In this document: positions 9,181 to 18,048 of the stretch, piece after piece | How the letters are laid out: the number at the start of each line of letters is the position of its first letter | Position numbering within the stretch: the stretch's first letter is position 1 | NCBI RefSeq assembly: GCF_004571135.1 | Contig: NZ_SPSB01000003.1 | Span: forward strand, 744,001 to 808,000 | Length of the DNA: 64,000 bases | Direction of reading: 5' to 3' | Source of the DNA: Algoriphagus kandeliae | GTDB lineage: Bacteria > Bacteroidota > Bacteroidia > Cytophagales > Cyclobacteriaceae | Made by a program: the position numbers and the translations under genes | The notes under the pieces: generated by a model | Told to the model about the DNA's origin: nothing | Databases searched by the model: none | Seen by the model: the letters and a program-made list of their open reading frames with translations, nothing else

Positions 9181-9864
9181 TTATATTTCTAAGTTTAATT
9201 TAGCCCATCTTTCATTTTCTCGGATTACTTTGCATGGATTTCCATATGCAATCACACCATCTGGAATATCACGAGTCACCACACTTCCTGCACCTATAAG
9301 GCACCTTTTCCCAATTTTTATATTATTGGAAATTATCGCCCCCGTGCCAATTTCACTTCCTTCGCCAATAGAAACAAAACCTGATAAAACCGCTCCAGGA
9401 TTAACATTTACAAAATCCTCTAAAATTGCATGATGACCGACAGATGCGGACCTTTTTAATGTCACTCCAAATCCAAGCTGGGACATAGTAGAAACTACTG
9501 AAAGTGGTTCCATTATTAATCCACCTTTCGCAGAAGCTGAAGGAGCAAAATAACTGCTTGAATGAATCAGGTCAATGTATCTCTCTCTCCCTATCTGGAA
9601 ATTTTTGAAAAAATGATGATAGAGGACATATTTTACATTTCCATGTTGTACACCAAACTGAACAGAATGACTCCTATTTAAGTCAAAATCATATTCTTTA
9701 TCGAATATATGGACTGCCTCATATAATTCTCCCGGTAAAGGGCAATTGGGTCGATTTATATTCTTTACAATATCAAATGATCTACATCCAAAAATTTCGG
9801 CTGCCATATCCATTACAATTGGAACACCTCCGTCACTATGCCCTAAAATCACTAGTTTCTTCAT
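9181..9864 (-). CDS. Hexapeptide-repeat acetyltransferase, NeuD/PglD-like
   Basis: The 227-residue protein starts with a small Rossmann-like domain (MKKLVILGHSDGGVPIVMDM) and continues with hexapeptide left-handed beta-helix repeats such as GEGSEIGTGAIISNNIKIG and GAGSVVTRDIPDGVIAYGNP. This two-domain plan is that of NeuD/PglD sugar O- or N-acetyltransferases that use acetyl-CoA. It likely acetylates the sugar or intermediate made by its operon neighbours. It starts 1 nt after the glycosyltransferase stop and ends 13 nt before the ATP-grasp gene. The substrate is not deducible. Confidence 0.85.
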   Translation of the reverse strand: MKKLVILGHSDGGVPIVMDMAAEIFGCRSFDIVKNINRPNCPLPGELYEAVHIFDKEYDFDLNRSHSVQFGVQHGNVKYVLYHHFFKNFQIGRERYIDLIHSSSYFAPSASAKGGLIMEPLSVVSTMSQLGFGVTLKRSASVGHHAILEDFVNVNPGAVLSGFVSIGEGSEIGTGAIISNNIKIGKRCLIGAGSVVTRDIPDGVIAYGNPCKVIRENERWAKLNLEI

Positions 9865-9865
9865 C

Positions 9866-10747
9866 TCATTTCTTTATAAATCTCTTCAAAACAAAAATAT
9901 TAAAGCCTCTACGTAGGGAATAAATAGTATGTCGGAGAAATAAAGTAGGGTCTTTGTGCAAATACCAAAACAAAAACCAACCATTTTTATATTGGGCTTT
10001 ATGATTTTCTCGCTCTGATTTGCTTAAGTAAATTCCAGATGGATTGAACCGATAAACCGAAGTAACATCGGAAAGATAAAACAGACTGCCCTCTAATTTA
10101 TAAAATTGAAATAATACCTTATCGAGATGAATTGGTTTTTTCACAATTTGATTTTGCAGTATTTTTTTCATCCTATTTCTTACCATCCAACTAGAAACAT
10201 GTCCCATATAAAATTTATTATGAAGCTGTTTAGAATTAAATAAACGGCTACTTTCAGAGAGTTCAACCGAGAATTGTTGCCCTCCGCCTTCAATCCGGGT
10301 ATTTGTTACACAAATACTCAACTCAGGATTTTTTTCCATGATAGTAACCTGCTTTTGAAGTTTCAAAGGGTCACACCAAAAATCATCCCCATCACAAAAA
10401 CAAACATATTTCCCTTTAGCATTTTCATATAAACCTAAATGATTAAGACGTCCAGATCTCCTACCAAACATTATGATTTTTTCCTCTTCCTTTCGAAGGA
10501 ATAATCGTATTTGTTCGGGAAACTTTTTTGCGTAATTTATACATATTTCTCTAGTACCATCTGTACTGCAGTCCTCCCCAACTAATATTTCAAAACGAAA
10601 ATCAGTTTTTTGTGCTAAAATAGAATCTAAACAATCACTTATATAATACCTATGCTGAAAAGTAGGTACACAAACACTTACTAGAGGATGTCCGGGATTA
10701 TCGTTACCCTCCCCTTCTTGTAGAGTTTCAAATGGCTCAAAGCTCAT
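9866..10747 (-). CDS. Family 2 glycosyltransferase
   Basis: The 293-residue enzyme has the GT2/GT-A fold N-terminus PLVSVCVPTFQHRYYISDC, the donor-binding EDCSTDGT segment near residue 60 and the DxD metal motif in CDGDDFW at 118-124. The C-terminal 90 residues are basic and aromatic and may be membrane-associated. It should transfer a sugar from a nucleotide-sugar donor to a polysaccharide or lipid carrier. Its start overlaps the stop of the BKACE-family gene by 4 nt (ATGA), so the two are translated in a coupled way. It is AT-rich like the rest of the island. Confidence 0.88.
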   Translation of the reverse strand: MSFEPFETLQEGEGNDNPGHPLVSVCVPTFQHRYYISDCLDSILAQKTDFRFEILVGEDCSTDGTREICINYAKKFPEQIRLFLRKEEEKIIMFGRRSGRLNHLGLYENAKGKYVCFCDGDDFWCDPLKLQKQVTIMEKNPELSICVTNTRIEGGGQQFSVELSESSRLFNSKQLHNKFYMGHVSSWMVRNRMKKILQNQIVKKPIHLDKVLFQFYKLEGSLFYLSDVTSVYRFNPSGIYLSKSERENHKAQYKNGWFLFWYLHKDPTLFLRHTIYSLRRGFNIFVLKRFIKK

Positions 10748-11592
10748 TTTTCGGAAACTTCATAAAACCTTGCAGAGTTGTAAAAACCTTTGCTACCCAA
10801 ATTTTGAGACCTACAAAAGTGCTTACCATGAATATCAATCAAATCGTGGACCCTTCTCAATAGCTCCAAATTGGTAGCAAGTTTTTTTCTCCCTGGATCC
10901 CAATAAATATTATCCTCTAATCCTATTCTCACTCCTAGACCTTCGGCTATAGCTATCGAATTTACCGGTAACTGAAACTCACCTAGACCAGCCAAAGCGA
11001 TCTGGTGGTCACTTGATATTTCATGAATTGCTTGTCCAATATGTGATATTGATGCTTGAAAACCTGCAATATTTCCGAATAGTAGATTCCAATAATAGGG
11101 TCCTTTCAGTATCCCTTTCTTTATTAGGTATTTCCCATAATTGATCATCCCCAAGTCAAAACATTCTAATTCAGGCACTACTCCATAATTATTCATTTTT
11201 TCAGCCAATTGAATAATCATATCAGGAGAATTTATGGAAGCTTGTCTTAAAAAATTCAGGGATGATAAAGTAAGTGAACACATGTCGGGTTGTAGTTCAA
11301 TTACTTCTGATCGTTTTTCAAATTCAGGAAAATTTCTCCCAGACGTACTTCCACAAATAATCAGATCAGGACAATGTTTTCTTACACCTTCAAACACTTC
11401 TTGATAAATACTTTTTTTATAAGAAGGTGTGCCATCCTCCTCCCTAGCATGAAGATGAACAATAGTAATTCCTATTTCATATGCTTGATGCGTTTGTTCA
11501 ATAATTTCTGTAGGTGAAATCGGCACATAGGGAGTCATTATTTTTTGGGGAACCATCCCTGTAGGACAAAAATTAATGATAATATCTTCCAT
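10744..11592 (-). CDS. BKACE/DUF849 family beta-keto acid cleavage enzyme
   Basis: The 282-residue protein is a DUF849 TIM barrel. The metal-binding HxH of Kce is present as H46 and H48 in TIVHLHAR, the same spacing and approximate residue numbers as in the founding enzyme. Segments ICGSTSGRNF and GLGVRIGLEDNIYW also match the family. Known members condense a beta-keto acid with acetyl-CoA, giving a CoA ester plus acetoacetate, in lysine, carnitine or related catabolism. Here it instead opens an operon with a glycosyltransferase, an acetyltransferase and an ATP-grasp ligase, so a biosynthetic role is suggested. The substrate is unknown. The promoter lies in the 225-nt divergent region. Confidence 0.85.
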   Translation of the reverse strand: MEDIIINFCPTGMVPQKIMTPYVPISPTEIIEQTHQAYEIGITIVHLHAREEDGTPSYKKSIYQEVFEGVRKHCPDLIICGSTSGRNFPEFEKRSEVIELQPDMCSLTLSSLNFLRQASINSPDMIIQLAEKMNNYGVVPELECFDLGMINYGKYLIKKGILKGPYYWNLLFGNIAGFQASISHIGQAIHEISSDHQIALAGLGEFQLPVNSIAIAEGLGVRIGLEDNIYWDPGRKKLATNLELLRRVHDLIDIHGKHFCRSQNLGSKGFYNSARFYEVSEK

Positions 11593-11694
11593 TATAATAA
11601 ATTAGTTTATCCAGCTTTAAAACTTAGATTTTAATATTAAGGGAATAAATTGCCGATATTATGTAAAAAAAACTAATATCAACTACCCTTTTTG

Positions 11695-11716
11695 GAAGGA
11701 GGTAGCTCCTTCTTTT
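11695..11716 (+). terminator. Hairpin with T-run upstream of the sugar-transfer ATP-grasp gene
   Basis: GAAGGAG (11695-11701) pairs perfectly with CTCCTTC (11706-11712) across a four-base GTAG loop and is followed by TTTT. It sits about 100 nt before the gene at 11818 and in the plus-strand sense. No plus-strand gene ends just upstream, so it may be an attenuator in a leader rather than an ordinary terminator. The surrounding 225 nt are AT-rich and hold no open frame. Confidence 0.45.
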
Positions 11717-11817
11717 AAAATTCTTGCTTTAGACTACCAAAATTCCTTTACTTTTCATTACCAAAATTTAGGATATCTCATGATCCTGTAAATAACCAAT
11801 TTACATATTTTACCAAA

Positions 11818-12882
11818 ATGAATTTAGATCGAATAAAAAATCTTTTTGTGAGGGAAGCAAAGAAGCTATCCCCATATCACCAATGGTATTCAAAAGACCC
11901 AAATTTGGGATTTTCTCCTCAGATAAGGAGATTATTAATAAAAAATGGATTTTTACCATCTGACTACCTTATTTTTAATTTTAAAGAATACTCAAAAGAA
12001 TTATATCTCAATGAAAGAGATTACAAAAAAATAAAATCACCAAATGGTTCATTTGCCCCACTGATAAATAACAAAGCATTTTTACCTATAATTCTTTCAA
12101 ATCGTCCAGATCTGTTACCTGAATTATTTGCTTTTTCCGAATCAGGAACGATTAGATTCGAGCAAGGTTTAGGGTCCACTTTTAAATCCACAATCGATTA
12201 TGTGGGGAAGGCTTTAGAAAAATTCGGGGAAATTATAGTTAAACCCTGTTTTGCGTCTGGAGGTCATGGAATTTTTAAAATAAACAAAGAAAACTTTTTG
12301 TCATTAATAAAACAGTTGGAAAAAGGGGAATATGTACTAAATAATTTTTTGGAAAACGACCCCTTCTTCCAGCAGTATTTCCCTTATACATTGAACACAA
12401 CAAGGGTAATTTTTTTTAGAAATTCATTAAATGAAAATGAAATTTTGATGGTTGGACAAAGGTTTGGGAATTCATTATCTGAAGGTGTTGATAACGCCTC
12501 AAAAGGAGGAATGGCTTGTGGGATTAACCTTACTAGCGGAACTATGACAAAAGCATACTCCTATATAAATCCAACTTATAGAGGATGGTTTTCGAAACAT
12601 ATGGAAACAAATATTCAAATAGAAGGAATTAGAATTCCAAATTGGGATGAAAAATTCACTGAAATATCTAGACTTGTAATTAAGGATTTGGATTTTTTGA
12701 AATTCGGAGGGATTGATCTCGCTTTCACTCCAAATGGGATAAAAATTATTGAGATAAACTCCATGCCAGGACCTCAGCTAATGCAAGTAGAAAAACCAGC
12801 TTTAATTAATAAAGAATTTGAAAAGTTTCTTCTTTCATTTGGGTTTACTCCTAAGTTTACTGAGCACAAAATCCCAACTTAA
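11818..12882 (+). CDS. Sugar-transfer-associated ATP-grasp protein
   Basis: The 354-residue protein resembles the ATP-grasp family associated with sugar transfer, found in polysaccharide clusters. ATP-grasp landmarks are the lysine segment EIIVKPCFASGGHGIFKI, the central NTTRVIFFR strand and the C-terminal metal-binding GIKIIEINSMPGPQ. It is divergent from the BKACE operon and shares its low GC content, which marks 8.1-12.9 kb as one unit. A peptide-like or amide bond on a saccharide is the usual guess for the product of this family, but no member here can be assigned a substrate. It is followed by the unrelated GMC oxidoreductase after 83 nt. Confidence 0.8.
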   Translation: MNLDRIKNLFVREAKKLSPYHQWYSKDPNLGFSPQIRRLLIKNGFLPSDYLIFNFKEYSKELYLNERDYKKIKSPNGSFAPLINNKAFLPIILSNRPDLLPELFAFSESGTIRFEQGLGSTFKSTIDYVGKALEKFGEIIVKPCFASGGHGIFKINKENFLSLIKQLEKGEYVLNNFLENDPFFQQYFPYTLNTTRVIFFRNSLNENEILMVGQRFGNSLSEGVDNASKGGMACGINLTSGTMTKAYSYINPTYRGWFSKHMETNIQIEGIRIPNWDEKFTEISRLVIKDLDFLKFGGIDLAFTPNGIKIIEINSMPGPQLMQVEKPALINKEFEKFLLSFGFTPKFTEHKIPT

Positions 12883-12965
12883 AAATCAATTCATGATTCC
12901 CATTTCATCCTTTTCATAATAAAATTTTTTACCCTATCTTTTCAACTTAATTAAAATTTTTAAAA

Positions 12966-14708
12966 ATGAGTTTTCAAATCAAAGAAACCCCGGACACTTA
13001 TGATGTTATCATTGTAGGGTCTGGAGCGGGAGGCGGAATGGCTTCCAAAGTCCTCTCCGAAGCGGGACTTTCCGTTGCTGTAGTTGAGGCAGGCGGTGAT
13101 TTTGACCCAGCGAAAGACGAAGACCGAACCCAACTGAGACCACCCTGGGAATCTCCACGAAGAGGTGCTGGAACAAGAATCCGACCCTTCGGAGATTTTG
13201 ACGCTGCTATTGGCGGATGGGATATAGATGGAGAACCTTACACACGAAAAAATGGAACTCAATTTGACTGGTTCCGCTCCAGAATGGTTGGTGGCCGAAC
13301 CAATCACTGGGGAAGAATCTCTCTTCGATTTGGACCAAATGACTTTAAAAGAGGCAGCATAGACGGCCTGGGAGATGATTGGCCAATTGGCTATGAGGAC
13401 CTGAAACCATACTACGATCGAGTAGATAAATTAATTGGTGTTTTTGGCACTAAAGAAGGCATTTACAATGAACCTGATGGATTTTTCCTTCCTCCTCCTA
13501 AACCAAGACTTCACGAACTATTCATCAAAAAAGGAGCTGATAGAGCAGGAATTCCTATGATTCCTTCTCGGCTTTCCATGCTTACTCGCCCTATCAATAA
13601 TGAGCGGGGAGTTTGTTTTTTCTGTAATCAATGTAATCGGGCATGCCAAGCATATGCGGACTTTTCAGCAGGAACCTGCTTGGTTCACCCAGCGATGAAA
13701 AAAGGCAAGGTAGACCTCTATACCTACTCCATGGTACGAAAGGTGACCACAGACGAACAAGGAAATGCAACGGGTGTATCCTTCGTATCAAAAGTAGATA
13801 TGAAGGAATACAAGTTACGCTCCAGAGTGGTGGTTCTGGGAGCTTCTGCCTGTGAATCAGCCCGTATCATGATGAACTCTAAATCAAAAACTTTCCCGAA
13901 CGGGATAGGTGCTGATTCTGGAGTATTGGGAAGATACTTACACGATTCTACAGGAGCTGACAGAATGGGAATCATGCCTGATTTAATCGATCGGGAACGC
14001 TATAATGAAGATGGAGTCGGAGGCATGCATATGTATACTCCTTGGTGGCTGGACAATAAAAAGCTTGATTTTGCCAGAGGCTATCATATTGAATACTGGG
14101 GTGGAATGGGTCAACCTGCTTATGGAACAGGCATGAGCATGGATAGTATGCGCCAGTACATCAAAGATGAATTCGGAAATCCAAGTCCAAACGGAGGCTA
14201 TGGTGAAGGTTTGAAAAAAGATATTCGCCGAATCTATGGATCTACTCTAGGTATGTCAGGTCGGGGAGAAAGTATTCCTCAATACGATAATTACTGTGAA
14301 ATTGATCCGAATGTGGTCGATAAGTATGGTATCCCTGTCCTTCGATTCAACTACAATTGGACTGATCAGGAAATCAAGCAAGCCAAGCACATGCAGGATA
14401 CCTTTGAGGAAATCCTGACGAATGCAGGAGCTATCTTACTAGGCAAGAAACCAGGACCAGAAACTAAATACGGACTAGCTGCACCAGGAAGAATTATTCA
14501 TGAAGTAGGAACTACCCGAATGGGGAATGACCGCAGTTCCTCAGTAGTTAATTCCAATTGCCAAGTTCATGACTGCAAAAATCTTTTTGTGGTAGATGCC
14601 GGACCATTCGTCTCTCAAGCAGATAAAAACCCAACCTGGACCATCTTGGCTCTTTCTTGGAGAACTTCAGATTACATTGTTGAGCAACTGAAACAAAAAA
14701 ACATCTAA
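12966..14708 (+). CDS. GMC-family FAD-dependent oxidoreductase, large subunit
   Basis: The 580-residue protein has the FAD-binding Rossmann motif VIIVGSGAGGG near residue 15 and VVEAGGDFD as the second FAD strand. The C-terminal GMC domain carries the VDAGPFVSQADKNPTWTILAL block. A cysteine cluster C217, C220, C223 and C227 (spacing CxxCxxCxxxC) lies in the substrate/cap region. Related FAD glucose dehydrogenases hold an iron-sulfur cluster in this area, so electron transfer onward is likely. No Sec signal is seen; export would be with its Tat-signalled partner. The next gene, 3 nt downstream, is the matching gluconate-2-dehydrogenase subunit 3. It probably oxidises a sugar or polyol in the periplasm. 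Confidence 0.9.
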   Translation: MSFQIKETPDTYDVIIVGSGAGGGMASKVLSEAGLSVAVVEAGGDFDPAKDEDRTQLRPPWESPRRGAGTRIRPFGDFDAAIGGWDIDGEPYTRKNGTQFDWFRSRMVGGRTNHWGRISLRFGPNDFKRGSIDGLGDDWPIGYEDLKPYYDRVDKLIGVFGTKEGIYNEPDGFFLPPPKPRLHELFIKKGADRAGIPMIPSRLSMLTRPINNERGVCFFCNQCNRACQAYADFSAGTCLVHPAMKKGKVDLYTYSMVRKVTTDEQGNATGVSFVSKVDMKEYKLRSRVVVLGASACESARIMMNSKSKTFPNGIGADSGVLGRYLHDSTGADRMGIMPDLIDRERYNEDGVGGMHMYTPWWLDNKKLDFARGYHIEYWGGMGQPAYGTGMSMDSMRQYIKDEFGNPSPNGGYGEGLKKDIRRIYGSTLGMSGRGESIPQYDNYCEIDPNVVDKYGIPVLRFNYNWTDQEIKQAKHMQDTFEEILTNAGAILLGKKPGPETKYGLAAPGRIIHEVGTTRMGNDRSSSVVNSNCQVHDCKNLFVVDAGPFVSQADKNPTWTILALSWRTSDYIVEQLKQKNI

Positions 14709-14711
14709 GCC

Positions 14712-15416
14712 ATGAACAGAAGAGAAAACCTCAAATTATTGTTTACAGGCTCTCTGGGAGCGGGCTTGTTGATGACAGGATGCGAACCGGAAGAACAGGT
14801 TGTTTCGGGGCAACTATTCGAAGGAGGAACGCCAGGTGGACGCACCGAAGAAGAAAAAATTCGGGATGCAAAATTACTTGCCGATTCATTTTTCACGGAG
14901 GAGGAGCGAAAAAAACTGGACACCTTAGTGGATATCATCATGCCAGCAGATTCCGAATCTCCCGCAGCGACCGAACTGAAAGTGACTGACTTCATTGATT
15001 TCATGATGCTAGATCAACCTAGTTACCAAACTCCCATGCGAGGTGGTCTGATGTGGCTGGACTTTGAAGCAGATGAAAAATTCGGAAAAACTTTCAATGA
15101 GCTTTCCAAAGATCAGGTAATTGAAATCGTTGAATTAGTAGCCTGGCCTGACAAAGCCGACCCTGCTTATGAAGGAGGAGTTCGATGGTTTAATTTACTT
15201 CGAAACCTTACCTGTACGGGCTATTTTACCACAGAAGCAGGATGGAAATACATGGGTTATAAAGGAAATACTCCAAATGTATGGGATGGAATTCCACAGG
15301 AAGTTCTCAATAAACACGGACTTTCTAACCCACCCCAATATGCGAACCTTTACCTCAAACCCGAAGATCGGGGGAAAGTCGTCGAATGGGATGATGAAGG
15401 AAATATCATCGGTTGA
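14712..15416 (+). CDS. Gluconate 2-dehydrogenase subunit 3 family Tat lipoprotein
   Basis: The 234-residue protein begins with a twin-arginine segment (NRRENLKLLFTGS) followed by a hydrophobic stretch and a lipobox ending in the cysteine of LLMTGCEPE, so it looks like a Tat-exported lipoprotein. The remainder matches the small subunit of gluconate/glucose dehydrogenases, including the TLVDIIMPADSESPAATE block. In known complexes this subunit is a chaperone that allows the cofactor-loaded GMC subunit to be exported with it. The pair therefore forms a membrane-anchored periplasmic dehydrogenase. It is followed by a strong terminator. Confidence 0.87.
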   Translation: MNRRENLKLLFTGSLGAGLLMTGCEPEEQVVSGQLFEGGTPGGRTEEEKIRDAKLLADSFFTEEERKKLDTLVDIIMPADSESPAATELKVTDFIDFMMLDQPSYQTPMRGGLMWLDFEADEKFGKTFNELSKDQVIEIVELVAWPDKADPAYEGGVRWFNLLRNLTCTGYFTTEAGWKYMGYKGNTPNVWDGIPQEVLNKHGLSNPPQYANLYLKPEDRGKVVEWDDEGNIIG

Positions 15417-15422
15417 TTCAAA

Positions 15423-15451
15423 AAAATCCACAGCTCGAAACTGTGGATTTT
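15423..15451 (+). terminator. Intrinsic terminator of the GMC dehydrogenase operon
   Basis: AAAATCCACAG (15423-15433) pairs perfectly with CTGTGGATTTT (15441-15451) across a seven-base loop and runs into TTTATTT. It lies 6 nt after the small-subunit stop codon. Confidence 0.85.
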
Positions 15452-15580
15452 TTATTTCGTTGTATTTTTCAAAATAGAATGATTTTGGATTAACTATTTT
15501 ACAAATAGCCTCTTAATCTATATTTTGAAATTTTTGGCTAAATATTTTACGCCTCAACCTTTTCATTTAAACAAAAACAA

Positions 15581-16792
15581 ATGATTGAATTTAAAACCTC
15601 CATTTTTAAGCGAACCCCTTTACTCTTTCTTTTAGCAACTCTTTTTGCATGTGGAGGAAATCCAAACGTCGAAGAAGTATCCCAAACCGAAAATTCATTT
15701 GAACTGGTCCTCACAGATTCTCTAGATTATCAATTACTCGGGGATCCGATTTTTGCAGATGTCAGTTCAGACGGAAGCCAAGTTTTAATTTATGATTATG
15801 CTTCAAGCGAATTAATTACCCTAGACGAGAATGGAAATCTCCTTGGAAAATTTTCCAAAACTGAAGACACTCCTGATGCTTATGGCTTTATGATGGAACT
15901 TCCGGGATTTTTGGGGAATGACCGAGTAGTGGTTAGCGGTCTGCGTGGGATTTTCATCTATAATTTAGAAGGAAACTTAATCAGCAAAATCGATCACCCG
16001 GAGGATTTGGGAGGCGCGATTTTTATGCCGATTACTGGTAAATCAATTGAGTCCATTTCCTTAGATGGAAATGAATTTTTGATTGCTAAATCCGTAAGAT
16101 CTAGAAATACTTTTCCTGGGGAGCAGGCATTTTATGATAGATATAGAGCCATAGAATGGATCGATATAAAGACAGGGAAATCCAAAGACATCATTCCCTT
16201 TGAGGAGGGCAGTATCTTCAAAAATGGAAAAGGATATATTGAAAGTGACTATACCCCGGCCTATGAATGGATTTCAAATAGGCTTTATGTAAGTCTGGGT
16301 GGTGAACCCAAGCTTCGGGTCTATACGCTTACTACCGATGAACCATTGCTGGACACTACTATCAATCTGAGCATCCCTGATTTTAGGGAATTGCCGATTC
16401 GAGAAAGAAATGAATTTGCCGAGGGTAGCCTGACTGTGGACGGAAGTACACCTGCTATTCGAAATATTCATCAAGTAGGCAATTTTATTTTAGTTCATTA
16501 TTATGCCGGAATGGACCCTGAAAAAACCAAAGAGGCTGAGGAGCTATGGATGTCTGGGAATGAGGAAGAGGCAGGTCAACTTTTTGAAAAGCTCGAGAAA
16601 GAAGTAAGAAAAGGTTTCTTGATTTTTGATCTAAAAACCCTAAAACAGTTGGGAGATATTACTTTTCCTTCGGGTGTTGAGACTGGCGGTTTTCTTGCAG
16701 CAGGCGATTTTCTATGGTTCCAAAAAGCCCCTTCTGAGGAAATAGAAGAAGATTTTGTTCGGATCTATAAATTTAAATTAAACCAACCATGA
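15581..16792 (+). CDS. Lipoprotein, DUF4221-like beta-propeller
   Basis: The 403-residue protein has a lipoprotein signal ending in the cysteine of LLATLFACGG. The mature part alternates beta-strand and turn segments such as SDGSQVLIYDYASSELITLD and NLLGKFSKTEDTPDAYGF, as in bacteroidotal six-bladed propeller proteins of the DUF4221 type. No catalytic motif is visible and the function is unknown; such proteins are probably periplasm- or surface-anchored binding modules. It overlaps the next gene by 4 nt (ATGA), and that gene is a divergent paralogue. The pair ends at a strong terminator. Confidence 0.75.
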   Translation: MIEFKTSIFKRTPLLFLLATLFACGGNPNVEEVSQTENSFELVLTDSLDYQLLGDPIFADVSSDGSQVLIYDYASSELITLDENGNLLGKFSKTEDTPDAYGFMMELPGFLGNDRVVVSGLRGIFIYNLEGNLISKIDHPEDLGGAIFMPITGKSIESISLDGNEFLIAKSVRSRNTFPGEQAFYDRYRAIEWIDIKTGKSKDIIPFEEGSIFKNGKGYIESDYTPAYEWISNRLYVSLGGEPKLRVYTLTTDEPLLDTTINLSIPDFRELPIRERNEFAEGSLTVDGSTPAIRNIHQVGNFILVHYYAGMDPEKTKEAEELWMSGNEEEAGQLFEKLEKEVRKGFLIFDLKTLKQLGDITFPSGVETGGFLAAGDFLWFQKAPSEEIEEDFVRIYKFKLNQP

Positions 16793-17955
16793 GAAACCCT
16801 TTATTCCTTTTTTTGGCAGGAATAGTATTTTTTCTTGCCTGTAGCGAAAAAGCATCTGAAACCCCAAACAAACCCTTATCGGATCAAAACCTGAAATTCG
16901 AAATATATGACTCCCTGATGGTGGATTACCTAGGGAATCTTATGCTGATGGATATCAGCCCAAATGGTGAAAACTATCTTCTGATAGACCAAAATACAGA
17001 TACTATTTTCGTTACAGATCCCAAAGGAAAAATCAAACATAAATACTATCGCAGTGGCGATGATCCAGAATCAATCCAAGGAAACCGTACAGGATTGGGT
17101 AAATTTCTAGACAATGAATCCATTCTTATTCCTGGAAGTCAAGGAATTATCACCTATGAATTATCGGGCAAACTAAAGAAAGCCTTCAAACCTGATTTTA
17201 CAGGGTTATCAAGTTTTGTAGTCCCTTTTAACCAAGTTCACTGGGTATCAGGCCAAAAAGTCTATGTTTACCTTCCTGGAAGATACAGTGACCTTGGCCA
17301 ACAAGGACTGGACTTCCAAAAAAAGTCCAAAAGACTAGAAATACTGGATTTAAACACTGGGGAGTTTTCATCTGTCATGCCTTTCCCAAAATCATCTAAG
17401 TTTAGCAGTGAAACTCAGGAATTTGGAGGACTGGACTTCTATCCCACTTTCACGATATCAGGAGATTCCCTGTACATGATTTATCGAAATGAACCCAAAA
17501 TTTTTGCCTATACTTTGTCTAACCTAGAGATTCCAGCCAGCGTCAAGACTATTCCCTACCCTGAGTTTATTGAGCGAAAAGCCGATAGCAAACCAGCTAA
17601 TGGAGGCTTTAATTTCCGGGATTTCTTTCTTGGGTTTAACCTTTCCATATTTCCCACAGAGACTGGAGACTTTCTTCTACAGTATCTTTCTGGCCTTACG
17701 GATGAGGAAGCAAATGAAGTCACTTCAGCAGCAGAAACTGACTTTAATAAAATGTTTGAAGATGCAGAAAAATACAATTCCGGAGGTTTCATCCTTTTTG
17801 ATGGAAAAAGCATTAGCCCTTTGATAGTAAAACCTGAGATTTTAGGCACACTCAGTAAGTATGTATCCAATGATGAAATCTGGTTTTCTCTGAATTTTGA
17901 AGAAGCTGAAAATGACTATTCGGTCATTTACAAAACTCGTCTCGTCACTCAGTAA
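16789..17955 (+). CDS. Lipoprotein, paralogue of the preceding DUF4221-like protein
   Basis: The 388-residue protein has a lipoprotein signal ending at the cysteine of IVFFLACSEK. Its layout matches the upstream protein: an early LMDISPNGENYLLIDQNTDTI strand pair, a central SxxF-rich region with SSVMPFPKSSKF, and a late GGFILFD segment that parallels GFLIFDLKTL upstream. The two are tandem paralogues after a local duplication. The ATGA overlap suggests equimolar expression. The function is unknown. Confidence 0.75.
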   Translation: MRNPLFLFLAGIVFFLACSEKASETPNKPLSDQNLKFEIYDSLMVDYLGNLMLMDISPNGENYLLIDQNTDTIFVTDPKGKIKHKYYRSGDDPESIQGNRTGLGKFLDNESILIPGSQGIITYELSGKLKKAFKPDFTGLSSFVVPFNQVHWVSGQKVYVYLPGRYSDLGQQGLDFQKKSKRLEILDLNTGEFSSVMPFPKSSKFSSETQEFGGLDFYPTFTISGDSLYMIYRNEPKIFAYTLSNLEIPASVKTIPYPEFIERKADSKPANGGFNFRDFFLGFNLSIFPTETGDFLLQYLSGLTDEEANEVTSAAETDFNKMFEDAEKYNSGGFILFDGKSISPLIVKPEILGTLSKYVSNDEIWFSLNFEEAENDYSVIYKTRLVTQ

Positions 17956-17984
17956 ATACCATTTATATATCGGGATTCCCTTTT

Positions 17985-18012
17985 GCGGGCAAAGCCAATC
18001 GGTTTTGCCCGC
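17985..18012 (+). terminator. Intrinsic terminator after the twin lipoprotein genes
   Basis: GCGGGCAAAGCC (17985-17996) pairs with GGTTTTGCCCGC (18001-18012), with one G-U pair, across an AATC loop, and is followed by a T-rich stretch. It also argues against a start for the next gene at 17983. Confidence 0.8.
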
Positions 18013-18048
18013 TATTGTTTATATTTCATCCTGATCAATACAAATTCT

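Noticed and set aside
17983..18048. Longer N-terminus for the BNR protein from the ATG at 17983
   Set aside because: It lies inside a strong terminator hairpin and would bury a clean signal peptide that begins at 18049.
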